From: an uncultured Bacteroidota bacterium
GTDB lineage: Bacteria; Bacteroidota; Bacteroidia; Chitinophagales; LD1
Assembly: GCA_937894725.1 (NCBI GenBank)
Contig: CALAYL010000029.1
Coordinates: 25,884 to 89,883 of the forward strand
Direction: 5' to 3'
DNA length: 64,000 nucleotides
The number at the start of each line of letters is the position of its first letter. Positions within the stretch are counted from its first letter, which is position 1. Shown here piece by piece: positions 25,207-33,058 of the stretch. A program made the position numbers and the translations under genes. The notes below the pieces were generated by a model. The model made no database searches. It worked only from the letters and a program-made list of their open reading frames with translations, and was not told the DNA's origin.

Positions 25207-26514
25207 TTAGTTCCTCTCTTTTGTATTTGTTCCACGTGGAACGTCTTTTCCGAGCTTGTACAGGTCTTTCCATTTGGTGGTGTACTCTGGAGAGCGCTCT
25301 TCGGCACGCATTTTCCAGTTGCGCGAAGTGCCTGTGGCTGCGTATTTAACAGTGTCTAATCCATTTTTTCTATTGATACTATCTATTGTTTTTTGCAATC
25401 CAGCGGTTTTGCTATCACACGCTAGTTGTTCAAAGAGATTGCCCTGTACTTGGCTTGCTGGAGAAATCATCGAAAGCAACACGCCCGCTTTTTTATAACT
25501 CATTCCAGGCTCAAAGCAATTTTCGGCTAGTTTCACAGCGTGTTGGATGAGTATCTGGCTTGCGTTGGTAGCGAAGGGTAAAAGCAGTCCAGCGCTTTCT
25601 GAGCGATAGACAGCACGCTGATCAAAGCGATTTGTCTTCATAAAAATCGAGAGATATTCAGTATTTGACCGTTGTAATCGCAGTTTTTCAGCAGCCCTAC
25701 TTGTGTAGGTTGCTATTGCCTCTTTCATCTCTGAGAGGGTCGTTACTGCTTGCCCAAACGAACGTGTACTTGCTATCATTTTTTTTACCGCTAAACCCTC
25801 TCCTAGCTCTATACAAGAAATGCCATTTAGCTCGTTTATCAAACGCACCCCCACTATTCCCCCTAAGTGTCTCTTTGCCCATTCCGTACTTTTTAAGGAG
25901 AGTTGGTAAGCCGTTCCTACTCCCATAAGTCGTAGTTTTTTGGTTTGCTGGCGGCCTATACCCCATATATCCTCAATCGCAAACTCTTTCAACACCTCTT
26001 TTGCCCCATCAGCCGTAGCGAGCACCAACACTCCTTTGTGTAAGGACTTGTCTTTTTTTGCTATTCTGTTGGCTACCTTTGCTAGTACTTTTGTTCTAGC
26101 TACACCTATTGACACAGGTATGCCTGTTTGCAGCAATACGGTTTGCTGTATATGGTGACAATAGTTGGCCATATCAGCTATAGGAACATGCGACACATCA
26201 ATAAATGCTTCGTCAATAGAGTACACCTGTATCCAAGGGTTGATGTGGCAGATAGTCTCCATAACTCGCCTTGATAGATCGCCATAAAGTGCATAATTTG
26301 ATGAAAACACAAATATGCCCTTCTCTTTGATAAGGTCTTTTGCTTTAAAGAACGGTACACCCATCGCTATTCCTGCTGCTTTAGCCTCATCGTTTCTAGC
26401 GATTAGGCAGCCATCGTTGTTCGATAAAACCACTATGGGTTTGCCCTCTAGATCAGGACGAAATACCTTTTCGCAAGACGCATAGAAGCTGTTGCAGTCA
26501 ATAATGGCCACCAT
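25207..26514 (-). CDS. umuC: Y-family translesion DNA polymerase, UmuC-type
   Basis: A 435-aa DNA polymerase V catalytic subunit-like protein that copies past damaged bases. The palm catalytic acidic residues are Asp6 (DCNSFYA) and Asp101-Glu102 (YSIDEAFIDV). SNNDGCLIARNDEAK (31-45) is typical of the finger region, and IGVARTKVLAKVANRIAK supports UmuC rather than DinB. The C-terminal RNWKMRAEERSPEYTT matches the UmuC C-terminal extension. It follows umuD by 12 bp in one operon. Its last codons contain the parS-like palindrome at 25228, which is also the gap to mnmG. Confidence 0.92.
   Translation of the reverse strand: MVAIIDCNSFYASCEKVFRPDLEGKPIVVLSNNDGCLIARNDEAKAAGIAMGVPFFKAKDLIKEKGIFVFSSNYALYGDLSRRVMETICHINPWIQVYSIDEAFIDVSHVPIADMANYCHHIQQTVLLQTGIPVSIGVARTKVLAKVANRIAKKDKSLHKGVLVLATADGAKEVLKEFAIEDIWGIGRQQTKKLRLMGVGTAYQLSLKSTEWAKRHLGGIVGVRLINELNGISCIELGEGLAVKKMIASTRSFGQAVTTLSEMKEAIATYTSRAAEKLRLQRSNTEYLSIFMKTNRFDQRAVYRSESAGLLLPFATNASQILIQHAVKLAENCFEPGMSYKKAGVLLSMISPASQVQGNLFEQLACDSKTAGLQKTIDSINRKNGLDTVKYAATGTSRNWKMRAEERSPEYTTKWKDLYKLGKDVPRGTNTKERN
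25228..25243. other. parS-like site, best match in the window
   Basis: TGTTCCACGTGGAACG contains the perfect 14-bp palindrome GTTCCACGTGGAAC (25229-25242) and matches 13 of 14 informative positions of TGTTNCACGTGNAACA. It lies in the last codons of umuC, next to the site at 25191. Confidence 0.7.
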
Positions 26515-26526
26515 ATTACAAGGGGT

Positions 26527-26958
26527 TTATAGAAAAAAGGCTGTATCGGTGGGATGGATTACGGCCGTTACCACCCCCCACAACATCCAAGATGGCGTTT
26601 CGTTTGGTACAAAAGCTGATAATGGCATCAATCGGCCATTGATAAGCGAAAGCCTATCGAGTATCAACTCATCTTCTGTAGAAAAAATGATGAGCGAATT
26701 TCGTTTTGGGGTGAGAGAACGATCAATCACAAGCAAATCGTCTCTGAAAACATGCAGCTTTGAAAACTCCATACTGGCCACTCTCATGAAATAGGTGGCT
26801 GCATTGTTCTTTACAAGTAGTTCATGCAGGTTGAGCCCTTTGTCGGCATAATCATCCGAAGCGGCCGGAAATCCACTCGCGATAAGTCGAGAATCTTGCT
26901 TTTTTGTTAAAAAAAGGTCTGAAGTTGGGCTTGAAGAAAAGGAAATAGGTGAATTCAT
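26527..26958 (-). CDS. umuD: UmuD-like protein lacking the autoprotease catalytic residues
   Basis: A 143-aa homologue of UmuD (E. coli: 139 aa), the partner subunit of polymerase V. The ATG at 26958 fits UmuD length and leaves the palindromic operators just upstream; an ATG at 27003 would add 15 residues encoded by the operators. The body aligns to E. coli UmuD without gaps from SGFPAASDDYADK through NLHELLVKNNAATYF to DDLLVIDRS and DRLSL. In that alignment the nucleophile Ser60 falls on Glu (in ASMEFS) and Lys97 falls on Asp (in LILDRL). The Gly after the normal cleavage bond is kept. It therefore probably cannot self-cleave. Both the family and the operon with umuC are clear. Confidence 0.82.
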   Translation of the reverse strand: MNSPISFSSSPTSDLFLTKKQDSRLIASGFPAASDDYADKGLNLHELLVKNNAATYFMRVASMEFSKLHVFRDDLLVIDRSLTPKRNSLIIFSTEDELILDRLSLINGRLMPLSAFVPNETPSWMLWGVVTAVIHPTDTAFFL

Positions 26959-26960
26959 GG

Positions 26961-26991
26961 CTAAATAATTTAGTAAAGCTAAAATATTTAG
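26961..26991 (-). promoter_or_regulatory. Tandem palindromic operator in the umuDC promoter
   Basis: CTAAATAATTTAG (26961-26973) is a perfect 13-bp palindrome. CTAAAATATTTAG (26979-26991) is the same with one arm mismatch. Their centres are 18 bp apart. A third half-site, CTAAATAA, begins at 27018. They lie immediately upstream of the umuD start at 26958, where a repressor would block transcription. Confidence 0.6.
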
Positions 26992-27116
26992 TTTTATCGA
27001 CATTTACAACAAAATGGCTAAATAAATGTGAAATGGTGGCTCTCGATACTAACATTAGTTTTTCTCAAAAACGAACATCCGAGAATAGCTATACGCTAGT
27101 ACAGCACAGCGTTACA

Positions 27117-27148
27117 TAAAAAAAGAGACGCAACCGCGTCCCTTTTTT
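27117..27148 (-). terminator. Rho-independent terminator after the collagen-like gene
   Basis: On the minus strand GGGACGC and GCGTCTC (27136-27142 and 27125-27131) form a 7-bp stem, one pair being G-U, with a GGTT loop followed by a U-run. It lies 17 bp past the stop of the collagen-like protein gene. Confidence 0.7.
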
Positions 27149-27164
27149 GTACAAAAAATGATTG

Positions 27165-28547
27165 TTACATGCCCGTACCTCCACCATTAGATGATGCTGG
27201 TCGTTGATCATCCACAAGATTGTTTCGGATAAACATAACGTCTATATTCCAGTCTTCACCACTAGGACCTTCTGTGTCTCCTTTAAAATACCAAGTACCA
27301 CCATTATTATAACATCGAGCGCGAGTGCTTTCAGCATTGGCGTTGCTTGTAGGATAAAAGCCCGCAATAACACAACTGTAGTTTGTGGCACTAACGCCCA
27401 AACTTCTATCGGGGTTATCGCATCCGTTGCAATTGTAGCGCCTAATAAAAATAGGTTTATCGGCCGCAGGTACAGCATCTCCTTTATATAATTCTCCATT
27501 GCTATTTGCAAAAACGAGCTTCCAACCTGTACCGTTTAATGTACCATCGAGATAGGCATTGCCTCCGTAAGATTGAATTCGTCCATTTACTCTAGCATTT
27601 ACAATAGCCGCAGAACCGAAATATAGGTTGCTACCAGCATTAGGCGTACCCCAAGGATAAAGAAAGCAACTTGTACCATCGTTTCTAAGAACCACATTGC
27701 TTGTCGCATCTATTTGCCCGCCTTGATATAAAAAAGAGGACGCACCATAGGAAGCAAAAGCGCCAGCTTTGAGATTTGTGTATCCGTTTGTTCCAGGCGA
27801 CCAACCGCGAGTACTAAACCAATTGTCAATATCTAATCCGAAATGAGCACCAGCAGAGCCTTCTCTATTAAACGATATGGCAGCAGTGCCAGTACCAGCA
27901 TTAGAAATTTCTAACTGAGTAGCGTTTGCTGTGCCCATATTTGTGCCGCTGAGCCTGATTCGCATATCGCCCGCCACATCTACCTTTCGGTATCCAGCCA
28001 AAACACTCACCCCGATCTGTGTGCCATTGTCGTGGATGATAGTATTGCATATCTCGGTAGAAGAAACAAATTTAGAGACATAGTTTACCGCAGCAGCAGC
28101 ACAAAATGTGCTAGGCCCAGTAGGTCCGGTAGCGCCAGTCGCTCCTACTGGCCCAGCTGTTCCTGTTGGTCCTGTTGCGCCAGCAGCTCCTGTAGCACCC
28201 GCCATTCCTGTAGCCCCTATAGCGCCAGTCGCTCCTGTAGCCCCAGGCATTCCAGTTGCGCCAGTTGCGCCAGTCGCTCCTGCATTGCAGAGGTTTAGCC
28301 AACTACCATCATAGTAAAAAAAGCAGGCAACATCAGTATCATATACTAGCAATCCTTGAATTGGAGCAGTTATTGCGATACGTTGAGCAGTGGTCACCCT
28401 TGGGGTCAAAAATCCTTTGTCGGTACTTGATAGCTCAAGTATTGCAGAAGCGTTTGGGTTTGCTGTACCGATTCCTACATTGTTTTGTGCTACTAAAGCA
28501 ATACACCAAAAGAAAAGTATAGAAAAAAAGGAAAATCTGGTTTGCAT
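27165..28547 (-). CDS. Secreted protein with collagen-like Gly-X-Y region
   Basis: A 460-aa exported protein (signal peptide about residues 1-20, ending VAQ). The N-terminal region NNVGIGTANPNASAILELSS followed by TPRVTTAQRIAI is a very common Bacteroidota surface-protein opening. A collagen-like block of 19 uninterrupted Gly-X-Y triplets runs from residue 90 to 146, rich in GAT triplets. The C-terminal 300 residues look like a beta-rich, tail-fibre-like domain with several cysteines (for example YNCNGCDNPDRS). It probably forms trimeric surface fibres. No T9SS sorting domain is visible at the C-terminus. The long upstream gap to the biotinyl carrier gene is small (about 17 bp), so the two may share a transcript. 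Confidence 0.82.
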   Translation of the reverse strand: MQTRFSFFSILFFWCIALVAQNNVGIGTANPNASAILELSSTDKGFLTPRVTTAQRIAITAPIQGLLVYDTDVACFFYYDGSWLNLCNAGATGATGATGMPGATGATGAIGATGMAGATGAAGATGPTGTAGPVGATGATGPTGPSTFCAAAAVNYVSKFVSSTEICNTIIHDNGTQIGVSVLAGYRKVDVAGDMRIRLSGTNMGTANATQLEISNAGTGTAAISFNREGSAGAHFGLDIDNWFSTRGWSPGTNGYTNLKAGAFASYGASSFLYQGGQIDATSNVVLRNDGTSCFLYPWGTPNAGSNLYFGSAAIVNARVNGRIQSYGGNAYLDGTLNGTGWKLVFANSNGELYKGDAVPAADKPIFIRRYNCNGCDNPDRSLGVSATNYSCVIAGFYPTSNANAESTRARCYNNGGTWYFKGDTEGPSGEDWNIDVMFIRNNLVDDQRPASSNGGGTGM

Positions 28548-28564
28548 ATATTATGTTTTTTTAG

Positions 28565-29053
28565 TTAAGCCAAATCAATAAGTAGTTGCCCTTTTTCAAC
28601 TGCTTGTCCTTCTTCGACCGCTATCTTTTTTACTTCTCCATCTGCAGCGGCTTTCAGCGCATTTTCCATTTTCATAGCTTCAAGAATCAACAACACATCG
28701 CCTTTTTTTACAGACTGCCCCTCGGATACTAATAATTGTTTTATAAGTCCTGGCATAGGTGCTTTGAAGATGTTGCTTTTGGTGCTACTGGTTGCATTTA
28801 TACCTAATTTTTTGAGTAGCAAATCGGTACTGTCTTCTATTAAGATCTCATACTCGTTGCCATTAACGAGAAGTACTATTTTTTTTTCGATAGGATCAAA
28901 CGAGACTAATTGCGAGCGATACGATTTGCCATCAAGCAGCAAATGATAACTGATGTCACTTATATGAACAAGGTCAATAGTTCTGGCAACGCCATTTATT
29001 ACACTTTTGTCAATAACTCTTTCAGAAGACTGGTTTACGGTAGCTTTTAGCAT
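28565..29053 (-). CDS. Biotin carboxyl carrier-type protein (biotinyl domain)
   Basis: A 162-aa protein with a C-terminal biotinyl/lipoyl domain (about 96-162). EAMKMEN places the biotinylated Lys at residue 128, with the flanking APMPGLI and GQ-x-V-x-KGD-x-L turns typical of acyl-CoA carboxylase carriers. The N-terminal 90 residues resemble the linker/BT region of propionyl/acetyl-CoA carboxylase alpha chains rather than AccB. The ATG at 29053 (MLKATVNQSS) is chosen; an ATG six codons earlier is possible. No biotin carboxylase or carboxyltransferase gene is adjacent, so its enzyme partner must be encoded elsewhere. Confidence 0.85.
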   Translation of the reverse strand: MLKATVNQSSERVIDKSVINGVARTIDLVHISDISYHLLLDGKSYRSQLVSFDPIEKKIVLLVNGNEYEILIEDSTDLLLKKLGINATSSTKSNIFKAPMPGLIKQLLVSEGQSVKKGDVLLILEAMKMENALKAAADGEVKKIAVEEGQAVEKGQLLIDLA

Positions 29054-29157
29054 TGATTTATTTTTTAACAAATGAAATTTAAAGTGGATGTAACCTTTTT
29101 AAAAAGCTATCGTAAATATAAACAGAACTAAATAACAAACACTAAAATCTACATGAC

Positions 29158-29562
29158 ATGAAAAAGTTTACAATCACTATCGCCCTTTTTGCCTTTTGTG
29201 GACTTGCTACCTACGCCCTAGCACCAAACCCTGAAAAAAGAGAATTTAAAACAACTCATTATGACATAAACCTTGAGTTGGAGCGAACCAAAGGTGAAGT
29301 AATGTTTCATTTTTTATCTCAAAATTTTAATGATTTTGACCAAATCATTATCGAAAGAAGTGGCACGAGCCTCGAGGGTTTCACTCCGTGCAAAGTAATA
29401 GATATGAAAAGCCAAGAGTTAATTGATGGAAGCTATATGATAAACAAAGATCGTTTTCCTTATCCAGCCTCTGTAGATTCTTACTATCGTATCAAAACAA
29501 TAGCGAAAGACGGAGTAACTAAGACCTATGCTCCTGTTCAGTTACAGTCGTTGCACAACTAG
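29158..29562 (+). CDS. Small exported protein of unknown function
   Basis: A 134-aa protein with a signal peptide (MKKFTITIALFAFCGLATYA, cleavage near residue 22). The mature part is a single beta-rich domain; the segments FDQIIIERSGTSLEGF and YYRIKTIAKDGVTKTYAPV resemble the fibronectin III-like repeats found at the ends of many Bacteroidota secreted proteins. No catalytic motif is seen. It ends at a strong bidirectional terminator and appears to be monocistronic. Confidence 0.72.
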   Translation: MKKFTITIALFAFCGLATYALAPNPEKREFKTTHYDINLELERTKGEVMFHFLSQNFNDFDQIIIERSGTSLEGFTPCKVIDMKSQELIDGSYMINKDRFPYPASVDSYYRIKTIAKDGVTKTYAPVQLQSLHN

Positions 29563-29580
29563 TTTTTAAACAATAAAGAG

Positions 29581-29624
29581 CAATAACAAAAAAAGAGGTC
29601 TTATGACCTCTTTTTTTGTTATTG
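29581..29624. terminator. Perfect 20-bp bidirectional terminator
   Basis: Arms 581-600 and 605-624 (positions 29581-29600 and 29605-29624) are exactly complementary around a TTAT loop. The stem has a GAGGTC core flanked by A and T runs, so it gives a U-tract in both directions. It lies between two convergent genes and overlaps the last codons of the SRPBCC gene. Confidence 0.85.
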
Positions 29625-30083
29625 CTTACCCCATTTTTTTTCTAATAACTGATATCGAAAATTAAAGATATCATTGAGTTGACGCTTCACAAAAAGCGCA
29701 TGTGCTATATCGCCCAATATACCTAGGGGCAACTGATAGTGTACAATGTCGGTCATTTCAACGCCACCTGCTATTTTTTTGAAATGATGCTGATGATGCC
29801 ATAGGGAATAGGGTCCTATACGCTGCTCATCTATAAAATATTCATTTTCTTTTACCTGTGTGATTTCGGTCATCCAATAAAGTGGGATGCCAAGAATGGG
29901 ATGTACATGGTAAGTGATCACTTGACCAGCATACATTTTTTCAGCATTTGAATTGCTCAAAATTTTGAAGTTCATATAAGTTGGCGTAATTTCTTTTAGG
30001 TTTTTGGGCGATGAAAAAAAATCCCACGTCTCTTCGAGACTGGTGGGCAATCGTTGGGTTGTTTGAATGATATGTACAGACAT
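29619..30083 (-). CDS. SRPBCC-fold protein (polyketide cyclase/START-like)
   Basis: A 154-aa soluble protein with the helix-grip SRPBCC pattern. An N-terminal strand (HIIQTTQRLPTSLEETWDFF) is followed by SSPKNLKEITP, then central strands, and a long C-terminal helix (about 122-150). Members bind hydrophobic ligands in a cavity. Relatives in Bacteroidota are usually annotated as cell-division inhibitor-like or coenzyme-Q-binding family proteins, but the ligand here is unknown. No catalytic residue can be named. It is convergent with the small exported protein through a shared terminator. Confidence 0.8.
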   Translation of the reverse strand: MSVHIIQTTQRLPTSLEETWDFFSSPKNLKEITPTYMNFKILSNSNAEKMYAGQVITYHVHPILGIPLYWMTEITQVKENEYFIDEQRIGPYSLWHHQHHFKKIAGGVEMTDIVHYQLPLGILGDIAHALFVKRQLNDIFNFRYQLLEKKWGKQ

Positions 30084-30302
30084 AAAAAACGTGTTTTAAA
30101 AAAAAGAGATTAGTTAGTAATTTGAAGTATAACTTTCTTACTTTACTAAGATTAGCATCAGAGCGAGGATATATTCCACTTTTCAAACAAATCAAAAAGG
30201 GAATTGTTTTAGTTTGAGTTAAAGAGAACGAAAAGGAAGTGTTTTGATTTTATCGTTTTGCGTATATGCGTGTATTTCTTAATATTGTATTCTAATGCGA
30301 TA

Positions 30303-31484
30303 ATGACAAGACACCTGTTTCATATTAAATTCATTTTGTTAATAGTTTTTTCACTATTACTTTTTTGTCGCTGTCAAAACAAAAGCCATTCAGCACCCAA
30401 GGCCGCTTTGCCTAGTTTTCATATTGCAGATACCATTCCGAAATATAAACCAACCTTGCTAGCCTATCAGCTAGATACTTTTTTTAAAAACAAATTTGCC
30501 AGAGGAGGATTTAATGCTACAGTGATTGTGTCTAAGGGAGAGGAGGTGTTATATTCGGGCGAATTTGGCTACGAAAATTATAGTACGAAAGATACGCTCA
30601 CCAATTTTTCTCCGTTTCAAATAGCCTCGGTGTCTAAGCCATTTACAGCTACCGCTATATTGTATTTGGTGGAGCAAAATAAGCTTTCGCTAGATGATAC
30701 TTTAGGTACCTTTTTCCCTAATTTTCCGTATCGAAAAGTATGTGTCAGAGATTTGTTATGTCACCGTTCGGGTTTGCCAAATTATTTGCATTTTGGTGAA
30801 AAGCTTTGGCGCGATAAGGCGACCTATATGACCAATGAAGATTTGGTTAAGTTATTGATAAAAAACCCCGCAATTGAAGGCACGACCCGCCCCAACACTC
30901 ATTTTCAGTATTGTAATACCAATTATGCTTTATTGGCATCTATAGTTGAACGTGTGAGTGGTAAGCGTTTTCCTGCATTTATGGAAGATATCTTTTTTGA
31001 GCCTTTAGGAATGAATAATACATGGATCAACGATGTACAATCTCCAGAGAAAAGAAAGATAGCCATTAGCTATAATTCAAAATGGATTCCACAAAAGGAT
31101 GATCCATACGATGGAGTATATGGAGACAAAGGCCTATACTCTTGTACTCACGATATGTATTTGTGGAATCAAGCGTTTTATCAAAACAAGCTTATCAGTG
31201 ATGAGGCACAAAAAGAGGCATATTCTCCTAGAAGTTTTGAACGTGCAGGCTCGAGAAACTATGGTTATGGCTGGCGATTGACAAAGCAACCAAATAATGA
31301 GTACCTAGTTTATCACAATGGCTGGTGGCATGGTAATAATGCTGTTTTTTATCGCTATATACCGGACTCTTTATCACTCGTTATATTATCTAATAGATAC
31401 AATCGCTCGGTATATAACGTACAGCCTATTTTCGACATCATCAGTGGTACAAATAGTAAAGGGGCTGACTTTGGAGAGGAATAA
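30303..31484 (+). CDS. Lipoprotein serine hydrolase, class C beta-lactamase/esterase family
   Basis: A 393-aa envelope protein. The ATG at 30303 gives MTRHLFHIKF and a hydrophobic stretch ending FCRC, with Cys22 or Cys24 as the likely lipidated residue; an ATG 15 codons upstream is less likely. Motif SxxK is S109-V-S-K112 and YxN is YCN in HFQYCNTNY. A HNGWWHG segment near residue 340 takes the place of the KTG/HxG motif. It is related to AmpC-like esterases and D,D-peptidases. This is one of three SxxK serine hydrolases in the window, alongside those at 10357 and 12855. Substrate unknown; resistance should not be inferred. Confidence 0.85.
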   Translation: MTRHLFHIKFILLIVFSLLLFCRCQNKSHSAPKAALPSFHIADTIPKYKPTLLAYQLDTFFKNKFARGGFNATVIVSKGEEVLYSGEFGYENYSTKDTLTNFSPFQIASVSKPFTATAILYLVEQNKLSLDDTLGTFFPNFPYRKVCVRDLLCHRSGLPNYLHFGEKLWRDKATYMTNEDLVKLLIKNPAIEGTTRPNTHFQYCNTNYALLASIVERVSGKRFPAFMEDIFFEPLGMNNTWINDVQSPEKRKIAISYNSKWIPQKDDPYDGVYGDKGLYSCTHDMYLWNQAFYQNKLISDEAQKEAYSPRSFERAGSRNYGYGWRLTKQPNNEYLVYHNGWWHGNNAVFYRYIPDSLSLVILSNRYNRSVYNVQPIFDIISGTNSKGADFGEE

Positions 31485-31518
31485 AAAAAGGCAGAAAGAA
31501 GACCTTCCTGCCTTTTTT
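31483..31518 (+). terminator. Terminator hairpin after the serine hydrolase gene
   Basis: GGCAGAAAG and CTTCCTGCC pair with one mismatch, flanked by A7 on the left and T6 on the right. It lies between convergent genes and may act in both directions. Confidence 0.65.
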
Positions 31519-31538
31519 ATTGACAATTGAAACAAAGG

Positions 31539-32879
31539 TTACTTTAAATATACATCCTTTACTTGTGCTGTATTTTTATTGAGAACTGGAGCAAATGTAG
31601 TCGGGTTCAACACCTTACCTACCGCTGGATAACGTAAAAAGCGTTTCATCAACATTTTCTTTAATGTAGGGTCAGAAATAGGAATGATGTTTTTAGATAG
31701 CGAAAGCACATTCTCTACAATAGCGTCTTTGATTCCTTTATAGTAATCTACCAAAATCATTTCGTCAGTTTTCAATGGCTTAAGCATTCCTGTTTCCTTA
31801 TCTACTTCTGTGCCTACATACGGTTGGTTTTGGATATAGTCGTTTAGATTCATCACGGTGTAGCGAATGTTATCAAGATATTTCATATTAGCATCTACAG
31901 CTTTTGCCAAACCATCTTCACCAGATTTGCGCATCAATTCTTTCGCTTCATCTAGCTCTAGCTCCATAAACTTATGGTAAGCCAAATATTTGTTTGAGAG
32001 TGCGAGGTTTCCTGCCTTGTCATAGATACGCGAAGCAAGACTAAAATTCATTGCCTCTACGTTTTCTTTGCCCAATTTTTCTACCGCTTCCGTATTGGCT
32101 GTTTTCATATAGTTTTCCGCTATTTTTACATAAATATTAGCGGCTTCTTCTTGCTTACCCATAGTGTTGTACTTATCGGCAGTTTTGCGGAGTCCTTCAG
32201 AAATATTGCCTGTGGTATAGCAATCATACGCACGGTCAAATTGATTTGTTTTGAATAGATAATCGCCTGCTTTTTTGAGAGATGCATAAGAGCCTATTCG
32301 TTTCATCACATCTACTCCTTTGAGTGCATCATCACCTCCCTGAGCGATGTATGTGTCTGCTACACGCTCAGCAGCAGAAGAGTCTTTTGCCATAAAATAA
32401 TAGTCTAACGCTTTAGGATAAAATTTTTCCCCTCTGTCAAAGAATTTGTCTCCTATTGCTTTGGCACCTTCATCTAGTGTGCCTGCTTTGGTGTAAAGTT
32501 TTACCGCACTATTGAGCAATTTTGCTTCGTTCTTTTCATCGCCAAATGCCTGTTCAACATATACATTAGCTACTCGATTCAAACCATCTGCCTTTTCCGG
32601 TTTGTCACAGCGGTTATAGTAGTTTGTAGCTTGAACAAGATCGTTTACTTCTAAAAATTTATCACCTATGATAAGGTTTTGCTCACGTTTCAATCCGCCC
32701 TTCGTAAAAAGCTCTGCAGCTTTTTGAATCATTTCATTCTTTTTGACCATATCGGTCTGTTGAAAGGCTTTTGAAAGTATCTCATTTCCTTTGTCAATAT
32801 CCTTGTTTTGAGCGACAAGAATAGAAGATACAGCCATGAGCATGGCGCAAACAATAGGTCTTAAATATTGGTTATTCAT
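31539..32879 (-). CDS. Exported TPR-like repeat protein
   Basis: A 446-aa protein with a signal peptide (cleavage near residue 24, LVAQ). Most of the chain is a series of helical pairs with the TPR-like pattern, for example KADGLNRVANVYVEQAF, YYFMAKDSSAAERVADTYIA and EEAANIYVKIAENYMK. About eight to ten such repeats cover residues 30-330. The C-terminal 110 residues are different and contain a conserved-looking YPAVGKVLNP segment. It probably serves as a periplasmic protein-binding scaffold. I see no catalytic residues and no named family. Confidence 0.75.
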   Translation of the reverse strand: MNNQYLRPIVCAMLMAVSSILVAQNKDIDKGNEILSKAFQQTDMVKKNEMIQKAAELFTKGGLKREQNLIIGDKFLEVNDLVQATNYYNRCDKPEKADGLNRVANVYVEQAFGDEKNEAKLLNSAVKLYTKAGTLDEGAKAIGDKFFDRGEKFYPKALDYYFMAKDSSAAERVADTYIAQGGDDALKGVDVMKRIGSYASLKKAGDYLFKTNQFDRAYDCYTTGNISEGLRKTADKYNTMGKQEEAANIYVKIAENYMKTANTEAVEKLGKENVEAMNFSLASRIYDKAGNLALSNKYLAYHKFMELELDEAKELMRKSGEDGLAKAVDANMKYLDNIRYTVMNLNDYIQNQPYVGTEVDKETGMLKPLKTDEMILVDYYKGIKDAIVENVLSLSKNIIPISDPTLKKMLMKRFLRYPAVGKVLNPTTFAPVLNKNTAQVKDVYLK

Positions 32880-33058
32880 AATATGGTGGTTTTAACAGTT
32901 TAAAAGTAACAACTTTATGATGTAAAGAAATTTTAATCCTGCTTTTTTTTCCAAAAAAACTTATCATTCCGAAAACTTTTCAAAATATCAATAAAATGTG
33001 ATAAAGTTTTATTTGCTTTGTGTAGTACATTCTTTTTAAAACCTCAATATTTCCCCCT

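Noticed and set aside
25157..25273. 39-residue N-terminal extension of MnmG
   Set aside because: The extension is basic, has no similarity to MnmG starts and runs into the umuC end and the parS-like sites; MFKEYDVVVIGAG is the family start.
28032..28314. Serine/proline-rich reading frames on the plus strand
   Set aside because: They are read-throughs of the collagen-like triplet repeat on the other strand; the repetitive amino acid pattern comes from the Gly-X-Y codons.
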